Assembly (NCBI GenBank): GCA_018332375.1
Contig: BOPV01000001.1
Coordinates: forward strand, 3,162,001-3,226,000
Length of the DNA stretch: 64,000 nt
DNA from: Roseiterribacter gracilis
GTDB taxonomy: Bacteria > Pseudomonadota > Alphaproteobacteria > BOG-932 > Roseiterribacteraceae
Reading direction: 5' to 3'
Part shown: one piece after another, positions 18,374 to 26,416 of the stretch
Numbering within the stretch: the first letter of the stretch is position 1
Layout: each line of letters opens with the position of its first letter
The notes under the pieces: generated by a model
Database searches by the model: none
The model's input: only the letters and a program-made list of their open reading frames with translations
Told to the model about the DNA's origin: nothing
Translations under genes and position numbers: made by a program

Positions 18374-18938
18374 TCCGCCGCTGAATCTCCAGCCACCGCA
18401 CGGCCAGATGCATCGCGTCGTCACCGGCGCGATGCGTGGCGGGGCGCTTCGTCGTTGCAACTTCGCGCGCCGCGCGCAGCAAGGCTTCGTCGCCGTGCGC
18501 GACGCGCATGCCAAGCTCGTCGAGATCGATCATCACCGGCGGTGCCGGTCGCGCCGGCAACTGATCCAGCAAGACGCGCCACCAATGCCGGTCGTAGCTG
18601 GGTGCGTCGCCGATTACGACCGCATCGCCGATCAGGTCGCGCGTACGTGCCGCGGCTGCGATCGGCGCCAGTCCGCGCACAAGTTCGTCTTTGTTGATCT
18701 TGTGGATGCGCGCGGCTTCGTCCGACCAGGCGCCGGGCACGTCCCATTCCGGTGCGGTGCGGATCAGAAACGAACCGCTATCGGTCAAACGATCGCCGAC
18801 CACGCGCTGCCAGCCGAATTGGATCGGATAAGACCGTTTCTGATTCAGCGACGAGGCTTCGAAATCGACGAATAGAAGCGGCGCACCGGCAAGTGCGCGG
18901 TCCAGCAGGGCTTCTTCATGTTCGCGATACGACCCCAT
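18330..18938 (-). CDS. DEDD-type 3'-5' exonuclease-like protein
   Basis: A 202-residue protein with the RNase T/DnaQ fold. The DEDDh-type acidic residues can be followed as VDFEASSL (Asp/Glu about 24-26), a central Asp in VIGDAPSYD (near 113) and HRAGDDA (His about 168, Asp 172). This suggests a 3'-5' exonuclease on RNA or single-stranded DNA. It lies just upstream of and on the same strand as xthA transcription flow ends, sharing the repair theme, although the two are separate by 30 bases with xthA upstream. The 3' end overlaps the PhnA-domain gene. Confidence 0.8.
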   Translation of the reverse strand: MGSYREHEEALLDRALAGAPLLFVDFEASSLNQKRSYPIQFGWQRVVGDRLTDSGSFLIRTAPEWDVPGAWSDEAARIHKINKDELVRGLAPIAAAARTRDLIGDAVVIGDAPSYDRHWWRVLLDQLPARPAPPVMIDLDELGMRVAHGDEALLRAAREVATTKRPATHRAGDDAMHLAVRWLEIQRRIRLSSKTRSAAPAL

Positions 18939-18968
18939 GCAGCGCCAACGGACCAGCGCCGATTTGGT

Positions 18969-19739
18969 TCAGCGCAGCACGATCCAGGCGGGCGCGTGAT
19001 CGCTGGCATGGGGTTCGCCGCGCACCGCTTTGTCGACGCCGGCTTCGTGCAGGCGCGGCTGTAGTTTTTGGTTCAGCAGCAGGTGATCGATGCGCAGCCC
19101 GGCATTGCGCTCCCACCGTTGCCGCTTGTAATCCCAGAATGTGTAGAGCGGCGGGTCGGGATGCAGCGTCTGGATCGCGTCGATCCAGCCTTGCGCCAAC
19201 AGCCGGCGATAAGCGTCGCGCGCTTCGGGTTGCAACAGCGCGTCGTTGTTCCAGGATCGCGTCGGATAGATGTCGGCGTCGGTCGGCACGACATTGTAAT
19301 CGCCCGCAAGCACGATCGGTGCGCCGGTTACGTTCAACGCCATGGCGTGGCGCTGCAACCGCTGCAGCCAGGCCAGCTTGTACGTGAATTTCGGACCGGG
19401 CTGCGGATTGCCGTTGGGTGCATAGAGCGATGCAACCAGCACGCCGTTCACCGCAGCTTCGATATAGCGTGCTTGCGAGTCATGGTCGTCGCCGGGTAGG
19501 GCGCGCCGTGTCAGCACTGGTGCTTTGCCGCGCGATAGAATCGCGACGCCGTTCCAGCTTTGCTCGCCGATCCACACCGCTTCGTAGCCTGCTTCGCGCA
19601 GTTCTTTGGCCGGGAAGGCGCGGTCGGTCGATTTCAGTTCTTGCAGACAGACGACATCGGGCGCTGCCGCGTCCAACCACTGCAGCAGGTTGGGCAGGCG
19701 CCGGTTGACGTTGTTGATGTTGAAGGTCGCGATTTTCAC
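18969..19739 (-). CDS. xthA: exodeoxyribonuclease III
   Basis: A 256-residue exonuclease III / AP endonuclease of the EEP superfamily, acting in base-excision repair at abasic sites. Motifs in order: MKIATFNINNVN (1-12), CLQELKS (Glu about 34, metal ligand), the catalytic region GDYNVVPTDADIY (near 145-158) and the closing SDHAPAW (near 246-252). The length and order match the XthA family closely. It is followed on the same strand by the exonuclease-like gene after 30 bases, so the two may form a repair/degradation operon. Confidence 0.95.
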   Translation of the reverse strand: MKIATFNINNVNRRLPNLLQWLDAAAPDVVCLQELKSTDRAFPAKELREAGYEAVWIGEQSWNGVAILSRGKAPVLTRRALPGDDHDSQARYIEAAVNGVLVASLYAPNGNPQPGPKFTYKLAWLQRLQRHAMALNVTGAPIVLAGDYNVVPTDADIYPTRSWNNDALLQPEARDAYRRLLAQGWIDAIQTLHPDPPLYTFWDYKRQRWERNAGLRIDHLLLNQKLQPRLHEAGVDKAVRGEPHASDHAPAWIVLR

Positions 19740-19795
19740 GCGAAGAAAAGCGGGCGGCGGAACGCGATGGTTCCGCCGCCTGCCGGTTCAGACGA

Positions 19796-20188
19796 TTACC
19801 AGCGGTCGTTGATCTCGAGACGCAGACGCTGCGCCAGGGCGCGCAACTCGTTGTCGAGACGTTCGCGTTCGCCCGCCGTGACATAGCGGTCGGCCAAAGC
19901 CTGCCGCTCCATGCCGGCCAGACGATCGCGCTGAATCGTCAGGCTGCGTGCTTCGCGCGGGCTCAGATCGCGATTCATCTTGGCTTGGTCGAGACGCGCC
20001 GAGATCTCGTTCAGACGACGGTCGAACCGTTCGACCCAGCCGCGCGTGTCGAAATACGGACGTTCGTAGCCACGATCGTAGGCGCGATCGGGGCCGCGAT
20101 CGCGCCAAGGCTCTTGCGCCAGCGCTGCGGTGGTCGCCATCGGGAGGAAGAACAGGCCGAGCGCGAAAAGGCGCTTCCAGTTTTGCAT
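19796..20188 (-). CDS. small exported helical protein
   Basis: A 130-residue protein with a signal peptide (about 1-25, ending AALAQ) and an Arg/Tyr/Asp-rich linker, then a charged helical domain resembling a coiled coil (FDRRLNEISARLDQA, ERERLDNELRALAQRL). Similar small periplasmic proteins are frequent in proteobacteria but I cannot name the family. ATG at 20188 is used; a GTG at 20197 is also in frame. It lies 69 bases downstream of selO on the same strand. Confidence 0.65.
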   Translation of the reverse strand: MQNWKRLFALGLFFLPMATTAALAQEPWRDRGPDRAYDRGYERPYFDTRGWVERFDRRLNEISARLDQAKMNRDLSPREARSLTIQRDRLAGMERQALADRYVTAGERERLDNELRALAQRLRLEINDRW

Positions 20189-20257
20189 GTCGGGCACTTT
20201 CAGGATTTCAGGTGGGTACGCTGTAAAACGTCACCTCCGGTCCGAACGTTCCGTTTT

Positions 20258-21616
20258 TTATGTGTAGGCGTCCCGCATCACCGCGATGTCACGCAGCTTG
20301 GCGTCGAAGCGCGACCAGTCATCGTCGGCGGCGATCGGGGCCCAGATTGCCTCGACTTCATCGATCAACATCGTGCAGGGCGTGTCGCGGCGGAAATAGT
20401 CGTGGTCGACGTCGCTGCGCGGCGCGAATTTGGCGAGCGTCGCGCGCAGCGGTTCGTAGAGCGGATTTGACGAACGTCCGCCGCGAAGATCGAACCAGGC
20501 TTGCTCGAACGGGACTTTGCTGTCGGCGAGAAAGCGCCACATGGCCAGCGCCAAGCTGCGATCTTCATCGTCGCCCGCCGATAGCAGGCCGAGACGATGC
20601 AAGGTGCGCGCGGCGAATTCGCGTTGCAGTTCGGGTTGAAACGCATCCAACGCCGATTCAAGCGCCGCTTGGTCCGACAGCGGCAGCAGACATTCGGCCA
20701 GCCGAACCAGATTCCACAACAAGGTTTCGGGCTGGCGGCCGAAGGCGTAGAGGCCGCTTTCGTCGAAATAGGCGGCAGTGAACGCGGGATCCAGCACGGG
20801 CAGAAACCGCCACGGGCCGTAATCGAAACTCTCGCCGGTCACGTTGATATTGTCGGTGTTGAGCACGCCGTGCACGAAGCCCGCCGCCATCCATTGCGCA
20901 CCCATGCGGGCAACGCGCTTGGTCACGGTCTCGAGAAACGCAGCCGCGGTTTCGCGCACCGTCGCGCGCGACGCTTCGGGGAGATAATGCTGCACCGTGT
21001 GCGCAAGCAGTCGTTCGATCGCGTCGTTCTGCCGGTCATAGGCAAAGCGTTGGAACGTGCCGATGCGAATATGCGAATGCGAAAGGCGCACCAGCACCGA
21101 AGAACGTGTCGGCGACGGCTCGTCACCGCGCCATAGGCTTTCGCCGGTTTCGATCAGGCTGAAGCTTTTCGACGTCTCGACGCCAAGCGCTTCGAGCATC
21201 TCGGTCGCCAGCACTTCACGCACGCCGCCTTTCAAGGTCAGTCGTCCGTCGCCTTGGCGCGACCATGGCGTTTGTCCGCTGCCTTTGGTGCCCAGATCGA
21301 GCAAGCGCCCGTCGCTGAGATCGTGCAGCTGCGCGAACAGAAATCCGCGCCCGTCACCAAGCTCGGGATTGTAGGTGCGGAATTGATGCCCGTGATAGCG
21401 CAACGCCAGCGGCCGTTCGAAACTTCCCGGCAGCGGTTCGAACTTGCCGAAATGCCGGATCCAGTCGTCGTCGCTGAGCGCACCCAGCCCGACCCGCTCG
21501 GCCCAACGCTGGTTGCGATGGCGCAGCGTGTGGTGCGGGAACGTCGCCGGCGCCACCACGTCGAAGAAAGCGGGGCCGAGATCGGCGTGCGTCGTGCTGG
21601 GGCGGTGAGTCGGCAT
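20258..21616 (-). CDS. selO: SelO/YdiU protein adenylyltransferase
   Basis: A 452-residue SelO (YdiU) pseudokinase. Members transfer AMP from ATP to Ser, Thr or Tyr residues of proteins and respond to oxidative stress. Family hallmarks are visible: YHGHQF (near 94-99), GTKGSGQTPWSRQGDGRLTLKGG region (split near 108-130), and GVLNTDNINVTGESFDYGP with the metal-binding Asn/Asp (near 250-268). It is somewhat shorter than E. coli SelO (478 residues). ClustaI-like C-terminal Cys as in human SelO is not seen: the tail ends RDIAVMRDAYT. Divergent from the PEP-CTERM gene. Confidence 0.93.
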   Translation of the reverse strand: MPTHRPSTTHADLGPAFFDVVAPATFPHHTLRHRNQRWAERVGLGALSDDDWIRHFGKFEPLPGSFERPLALRYHGHQFRTYNPELGDGRGFLFAQLHDLSDGRLLDLGTKGSGQTPWSRQGDGRLTLKGGVREVLATEMLEALGVETSKSFSLIETGESLWRGDEPSPTRSSVLVRLSHSHIRIGTFQRFAYDRQNDAIERLLAHTVQHYLPEASRATVRETAAAFLETVTKRVARMGAQWMAAGFVHGVLNTDNINVTGESFDYGPWRFLPVLDPAFTAAYFDESGLYAFGRQPETLLWNLVRLAECLLPLSDQAALESALDAFQPELQREFAARTLHRLGLLSAGDDEDRSLALAMWRFLADSKVPFEQAWFDLRGGRSSNPLYEPLRATLAKFAPRSDVDHDYFRRDTPCTMLIDEVEAIWAPIAADDDWSRFDAKLRDIAVMRDAYT

Positions 21617-21753
21617 CGAGGTCGCGAACCTAGCAGATCGGTGTCGCGGCTTTTTACGATTTCAATCTGCGCCCTGCCGTCGCGGGCAGGATTCAGCCAA
21701 AGGCACAAAGCCTGCTTTCTGTTCCATCCGCCTGCTCGCTCCAGGAGGATTCG

Positions 21754-22434
21754 ATGAAACATCTGCTTTCGCTTACTGCGCTGCTGGTCGCCTTCGCAGC
21801 ACCCGCTTCGGCATCAATCATCGGCGTCAGTGCGCTTCCGGGCGCCAACGATCACATCGCCTGGTCGGAATTCGGCGGCGACGGGACCGGGATCAGTACG
21901 CCCGACACACGCCTTTCGGCCGGCGGTCACACAGTCGGCGTGCATGCCTCGGACGGGATTTTGCGCGTCGCGCTCGAAGGCACGTCGCACAGCGGCGGCT
22001 TTACTGCCGGCACGTATTTGTTGACGCATAGCGGTACCGACGATCGAGTCTGGATCAGCTTCGACGACCAGACGGTGCGCGGTGTCGGCTTTCACATCGA
22101 GCCAAACGCGACCGGCGCCTTCACCGCGACGCTGATCGCGCACGCAACCGACGGCAGCATCCTCGGCAGCGCGACCTTTCCCGGCACCGCCACCACGACG
22201 TCGGACGGCACCGCGCCGTTCGCTGGCCTGTTGTCGGATTCGTTCGACATCGCCTGGGTCGAATTCAGCGTCACCCAGCCGGGCAGCGAATTCCCGTTCG
22301 GCGCCAATCTGACGATCGATACGGCGGTCTTTATCGAACGCGCCGCTGCGGTCCCCGAACCGGCGTCGCTGCTGCTGCTGGCCGGCGCGCTGGTCTTGTT
22401 TTTTGCGGTGGTGCGGACGCGTTCTTGCGCCTGA
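21754..22434 (+). CDS. PEP-CTERM sorting-domain surface protein
   Basis: A 226-residue exported protein. It has an N-terminal signal peptide (about 1-20, ending APASAS) and a C-terminal PEP-CTERM signal: VPEPASLLLLAGALVLFF followed by basic VRTRS (about 200-223). Proteins with this tail are cut and processed by an exosortase and usually end up at the surface or in extracellular polymer. The middle is beta-rich and Gly/Thr-rich without a known fold. A perfect AGGAGG lies in front of ATG 21754. No exosortase gene is in the window. Confidence 0.9.
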   Translation: MKHLLSLTALLVAFAAPASASIIGVSALPGANDHIAWSEFGGDGTGISTPDTRLSAGGHTVGVHASDGILRVALEGTSHSGGFTAGTYLLTHSGTDDRVWISFDDQTVRGVGFHIEPNATGAFTATLIAHATDGSILGSATFPGTATTTSDGTAPFAGLLSDSFDIAWVEFSVTQPGSEFPFGANLTIDTAVFIERAAAVPEPASLLLLAGALVLFFAVVRTRSCA

Positions 22435-22487
22435 CGCAACCGCAGTGCATGAGCGGTTTCTCTCCGGCAGCGAGAAGGAACCGCGCG

Positions 22488-23117
22488 ATGGCTGATGAGC
22501 TGGTCTTCTATACCAACCCGATGTCGCGCGGCCGCATCGCGCGCTGGATGCTGGAAGAGGTCGGCCAGCCCTATCGCACCGAGCTGCTCGACTACGGCAC
22601 GACGATGAAGGCGCCCGCCTATCTCGCGATCAATCCGATGGGCAAAGTCCCCGCGATCAAGCATGGCGATACGGTCGTGACCGAAGGGGCCGCGATCTGC
22701 GCCTATCTCGCCGACGCGTTTCCTGCTGCTGGCTTGGCGCCGGCGCCGACCGATCGCAAACGCGGCGACTATTATCGCTGGCTGTTCTTCGGTGCCGGTC
22801 CGGTCGAAGCAGCGGTCGTCAACAAGGCGATGGGGTTCGAAGTGCCGGAAGAACGCCGGCGCGCGATTGGCTACGGTTCGCTCGACGCGGTGCTTGACGT
22901 GCTGGAACGCGCGGTTGCCAAAGGTCCCTATCTGCTTGGCGACACGTTCAGCGCCGCCGATGTTTATCTCGGCTCGCAAATCGGCTGGGGCATGATGTTT
23001 GGCACGATGGAAGAGCGGCCGGGTTTCAAAGACTATTACGCCCGCATCTCGTCGCGTCCGGCAGCGTTGCGCGCGACAGAGATCGACGACGCGCTCATGC
23101 CGGCAAAGCCGGCATGA
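22488..23117 (+). CDS. glutathione S-transferase
   Basis: A 209-residue GST with N-terminal thioredoxin-like domain (FYTNPMSRGRIARWMLEEVG, cis-Pro in NPMGKVPAIKHG, and the glutathione-contacting TEGAAICAYLAD near 65-77) and a helical C-terminal domain. The catalytic Tyr/Ser/Cys candidate is Ser in PMSRG (about 14). ATG at 22488 has GAGAAGG upstream; the open frame before it overlaps the preceding gene and is rejected. The stop codon lies in the stem of a perfect hairpin (see 23096-23251). Confidence 0.92.
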   Translation: MADELVFYTNPMSRGRIARWMLEEVGQPYRTELLDYGTTMKAPAYLAINPMGKVPAIKHGDTVVTEGAAICAYLADAFPAAGLAPAPTDRKRGDYYRWLFFGAGPVEAAVVNKAMGFEVPEERRRAIGYGSLDAVLDVLERAVAKGPYLLGDTFSAADVYLGSQIGWGMMFGTMEERPGFKDYYARISSRPAALRATEIDDALMPAKPA

Positions 23118-23251
23118 CACGATTTGATGCCGGCGTAGCCGGCGCGCCGCCGAAAAAATAACCGATTTGTTTTTGGAGGTTGCGCCCAGCGCAACCTCAT
23201 TGCGGGCAACAGGTGTGAAATTCGGCAACCAAGCGGCGTTTGCTTGGTTGC
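23096..23251. repeat. cluster of short hairpins after GST gene
   Basis: Four stem-loops stand in 155 bases: CATGCCGGC/GCCGGCATG around the GST stop (23096-23116, loop AAA), GCCGGC/GCCGGC (23129-23143, loop GTA), GAGGTTGCG/CGCAACCTC (23176-23198) and GCAACCAAGC/GCTTGGTTGC (23225-23251). The first two share the unit ATGCCGGC-3-GCCGGC as a direct repeat. They may end GST transcription or control the next small gene; no long T-tract follows. Confidence 0.6.
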
Positions 23252-23298
23252 ACCTGCATCGACTCGGATTTTCGAGTCCGAACTTGGCAGGTAGCGCG

Positions 23299-23580
23299 AT
23301 GATTCACGCCGAACCGCAAGATTTGCAGGCCGCACGCCTGTTGCGCCGATCGCTGGGCGACGACGCCGAACGCTGCGTGCTGGAAACCATGCTGCGCGCC
23401 TTTTCCTGCGGCGAGACCCAGGTCGGATTGCGCTGGGCGACGGTGGCGGTGCTGCTGAACGCACCCGGACTCGACGACGTGCCGCTGGGCCAGCCGACGG
23501 TGGTGGATGACGACGACCACACGGCCAGCGGCTTCGTCACGACGATTCACACGCAACGGCGCGCTTTTCCCGACGCCTGA
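23299..23580 (+). CDS. small hypothetical protein, 93 aa
   Basis: An unrecognised 93-residue protein starting MIHAEPQDLQAARLLRRS, helical in the first half, with an acidic VVDDDDHTAS stretch near 68-77. No signal peptide or membrane segment. ATG at 23299 is preceded by GGCAGG; the frame is open back to 23167, but that stretch encodes the hairpin cluster and is unlikely to be translated. It lies 67 bases before the hydrolase gene. Confidence 0.6.
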   Translation: MIHAEPQDLQAARLLRRSLGDDAERCVLETMLRAFSCGETQVGLRWATVAVLLNAPGLDDVPLGQPTVVDDDDHTASGFVTTIHTQRRAFPDA

Positions 23581-23647
23581 CGCGCTGCGGCGCGACCCGC
23601 GACGTTGGCGACCGGAACGCGGTGGTGCGCCACGCGCTTCCGCTCAT

Positions 23648-24679
23648 ATGAAATTTCGCCGCCAGACATCCGCTATGCCCGCAGGCCTGTTCGCGCTTGC
23701 CGCGGGCTTTCTTGCTACCCGCGCGCTGCTCGAAGCGCGCCGCGCCAAACGGGCGGCGCGCGATTTCCCGCCGCGCGGCCGGATGATCACGGTGAACGGC
23801 GTCAAGCTGCACGTCGTCGAGCAGGGCGACGGCGGATCGCCGATCGTGCTTCTGCACGGCAATGGCGCGACCACCGAAGATTTTCGGTTGAGCGGCCTGC
23901 AAGATCAGCTTGCACGGACGCATCGCGTGATTTCGATCGACCGTCCCGGCTTCGGTTTCAGCGAACGGCCGCGCGGTCGCTGGTGGGACGCGACGGCGCA
24001 GGCACGGTTGATTCAAGACGCGCTCGATCAGTTGGAGATCGAACGACCGATTCTGGTCGGACATTCCTGGGGCACGCTGGTCGCGCTGGCGATGGCACTG
24101 ACCCATCCGGATCGTGTCGCCGGGCTTGCGCTGCTGTCGGGCTATTATTTCACCGAACCGCGGCCCGCAATTCTGCCGATGCTGCCAAGCGCGTTGCCGG
24201 TGATCGGCGACATACTGCGCTACACGCTGTCACCGCCGCTGACGCGTGCGTTGCGGGGGCCGGCTTATCGCAAACTGTTTCGCCCGGCACAGGTGACGCC
24301 GCGCTTCGAGCATGAATTTCCGTTGGCGCTGGCCGCACGACCATCGCAGCTTCGCGCCGTCGCGGCCGACACCGCGACGATGATGCCGAGCGCCGCACGC
24401 CTGCAGCATCACTATCGAACGCTGCACATGCCGGTCGCGATCGTCAGCGGCGATGGCGACCGGATCGTCGACCCAGCCGTGCATGCCGAGCGGCTGCACA
24501 CGGCGATTGCGGGCAGCGCGCTCACCATCATTCCGGGTGCCGGCCATATGGTGCATCACAGCGCGTCGGCCGCGGTACTGCGCGCGATCCAGGATCTTGC
24601 CGAGCGGATCGACGAGGACGGCTTCGCCCACGCGCAGCAGAACAAAGAAGAACGGCTTCTTTCGGTCGTTGCGACCTAA
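23648..24679 (+). CDS. alpha/beta-fold hydrolase
   Basis: A 343-residue alpha/beta hydrolase. It has an N-terminal hydrophobic segment (about 11-25, GLFALAAGFLATRALLE) that can be signal or anchor. Oxyanion motif HGNGAT (near 77-82), nucleophile GHSWGTLVA (Ser about 140), acid Asp in GDGDRIVDP (near 278) and His in GAGHMVHHS (near 305) are in the right order. ATG at 23648 is used. The substrate is unknown; it may be an esterase or a lactonase. The next gene (amidase) follows with its own promoter. Confidence 0.9.
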   Translation: MKFRRQTSAMPAGLFALAAGFLATRALLEARRAKRAARDFPPRGRMITVNGVKLHVVEQGDGGSPIVLLHGNGATTEDFRLSGLQDQLARTHRVISIDRPGFGFSERPRGRWWDATAQARLIQDALDQLEIERPILVGHSWGTLVALAMALTHPDRVAGLALLSGYYFTEPRPAILPMLPSALPVIGDILRYTLSPPLTRALRGPAYRKLFRPAQVTPRFEHEFPLALAARPSQLRAVAADTATMMPSAARLQHHYRTLHMPVAIVSGDGDRIVDPAVHAERLHTAIAGSALTIIPGAGHMVHHSASAAVLRAIQDLAERIDEDGFAHAQQNKEERLLSVVAT

Positions 24680-24699
24680 GGACAGTTTCACAGCGAAGC

Positions 24700-24727
24700 T
24701 TGGCGATCCGTGCAATTTCGCTAGGCT
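24700..24727 (+). promoter_or_regulatory. candidate promoter of amidase gene
   Basis: TTGGCG (24700-24705), a 14-base spacer and GCTAGGCT (24720-24727) match the alphaproteobacterial housekeeping pattern TTGACG-N10-14-GCTANAWC described in Caulobacter. The predicted start of transcription is at or just before the ATG at 24736, so the mRNA could be leaderless. The amidase indeed has no clear ribosome binding site. Confidence 0.45.
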
Positions 24728-24735
24728 CGCGCTCC

Positions 24736-26331
24736 ATGAACCTGTCCCGCCCCGTCCGCGCGTTGCGCGGTCTCGTCCCCGCGCTGCTGCTTGCCGGCTG
24801 CGCCACGCAACCAGGCGCCATCTTGTCGTCCAAGACCTATCCGGTCGAAGAACGATCGGTCGCCGATCTGCAGCGCGCGTTGCGCGAAGGTGCGGTGACG
24901 TCGGAACAGCTCGTCGCTGCCTATCTGGCGCGGATCGACGCGATCGATCGCAACGGTCCGAAGCTGAACAGCGTGATCGCACTCAATCCTGACGCGGCCG
25001 AAGATGCGCGCGCGCTGGATGCGGAGCGCAGAAGCGGCAAGCTGCGTGGGCCGTTGCACGGCATTCCGGTGCTGCTCAAAGACAATATCGAATCCAAAGA
25101 CAAGATAGCGACCACAGCGGGTTCGTTGGCGCTCATCAACAATTTCGCCGAACGCGATGCGCCGGTCGCCGCCCGCTTGCGCGCAGCGGGCGCGGTGGTG
25201 CTTGGCAAAACCAACCTGTCGGAATGGGCGAATATCCGTTCGACCCATTCGACCAGCGGCTGGAGTGGCGTCGCCGGTCTGACGCGCAATCCGTACGCGC
25301 TCAACCGCAACGCATGCGGATCCAGCTCGGGTAGCGGCAGCGCTGCTGCGGCGAGCCTCGCCACCATCACAGTCGGCACCGAAACCGACGGCTCGGTGAC
25401 ATGCCCCTCGTCGCTTGCGGGTCTGGTTGGTTTGAAGCCGACGGTCGGTCTGGTGCCGCGCACCGGAATCATTCCGATCGCCAGCAGCCAGGACACTGCT
25501 GGACCGATGACGCGCAGCGTGACCGACGCGGCTGTGATGTTGACGGTGATGGCGGGCAGCGACGCGCGCGACGCCGCAACCAAAGATGCCGACAAACACA
25601 AGACCGATTTCGCTGCATTGCTGCGCGCCGACTCGTTGCGCGGCAAACGCATCGGCGTGTTGAAGCAGGAAGATCTGCTGCCGGGTTTGCGCAGCGTATT
25701 CGAACGCGCGCTGGGCGACTTGCGCGCGGCCGGCGCGGTGCTGATCGAAGTTGCAACGCCGAAGACGGGCGGCAAAGTCGGCGACGCTGAGCTGGTGATT
25801 CTGCTGACCGAACTCAAAGTCGAGCTGAACAAATATCTCGCCAGCACGCCCACCCGCGTGGCCACGCGCAGCCTGGCCGACGTGATCGCGTTCAACCGCG
25901 CCCAAGCCCCCTACGAGATGCGCTATTTCGAACAAGAGCTGTTCGAGAAAGCGGAGAAGACCGGTGGGCTGAAGGACAAAGACTATCAAGCGGCGCGCGC
26001 GACGATCGCCAAGCTTGCTGGCAAGGAAGGTCTCGATCGTCTATTCGCGCAGCATCGGCTCGACGCCATTGTTGCACCGACCGCGGTGCCAGCCTGGACC
26101 ACCGATCTCGTCGACGGCGACAACGCGAAAGAATTCGCCAGCATGTGGCCTGCGGTGCTGGGCTATCCGCATCTGACCGTGCCGATGGGGCTGGTGCACG
26201 AGCTGCCGGTCGGCCTGTCCTTCGTCGGAAAGAAATGGGACGACGGCAACATCCTCAGCTACGGCTTCGCCTACGAGCAGCGGTCCAACGCCCGCGTCGC
26301 ACCGACCTATAAAGAGTCGGTACTGCCGTAG
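24736..26331 (+). CDS. amidase-signature lipoprotein
   Basis: A 531-residue amidase of the amidase-signature family, anchored as a lipoprotein: lipobox LLAGC (Cys about 23). The catalytic Ser-cis-Ser-Lys set is visible as Lys in LLKDNIESKD (near 107), the Gly/Ser-rich region GSSSGSGSAAA (near 197-207) and TDGSVTCPSS (near 218-227) with the nucleophile. It should hydrolyse amides in the periplasm or outer-membrane face. It converges with the oligopeptidase gene and both are separated by a terminator hairpin. Confidence 0.93.
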   Translation: MNLSRPVRALRGLVPALLLAGCATQPGAILSSKTYPVEERSVADLQRALREGAVTSEQLVAAYLARIDAIDRNGPKLNSVIALNPDAAEDARALDAERRSGKLRGPLHGIPVLLKDNIESKDKIATTAGSLALINNFAERDAPVAARLRAAGAVVLGKTNLSEWANIRSTHSTSGWSGVAGLTRNPYALNRNACGSSSGSGSAAAASLATITVGTETDGSVTCPSSLAGLVGLKPTVGLVPRTGIIPIASSQDTAGPMTRSVTDAAVMLTVMAGSDARDAATKDADKHKTDFAALLRADSLRGKRIGVLKQEDLLPGLRSVFERALGDLRAAGAVLIEVATPKTGGKVGDAELVILLTELKVELNKYLASTPTRVATRSLADVIAFNRAQAPYEMRYFEQELFEKAEKTGGLKDKDYQAARATIAKLAGKEGLDRLFAQHRLDAIVAPTAVPAWTTDLVDGDNAKEFASMWPAVLGYPHLTVPMGLVHELPVGLSFVGKKWDDGNILSYGFAYEQRSNARVAPTYKESVLP

Positions 26332-26337
26332 CGGGCA

Positions 26338-26365
26338 CAAAAAAACGGGGGCCCGAAGGCCCCCG
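26338..26365 (-). terminator. rho-independent terminator (minus strand)
   Basis: CGGGGGCC (26346-26353), tetraloop CGAA and GGCCCCCG (26358-26365) form an 8-bp stem. On the minus strand it is followed by seven to eight T residues (complement of 26338-26345), so it ends the minus-strand prolyl oligopeptidase transcript. It may also stop the convergent amidase transcript. Confidence 0.8.
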
Positions 26366-26416
26366 CTCAAGGATCTGATCTGACGGATCAGGACTCTCGG
26401 GCTGGGTGCCCGCGGG

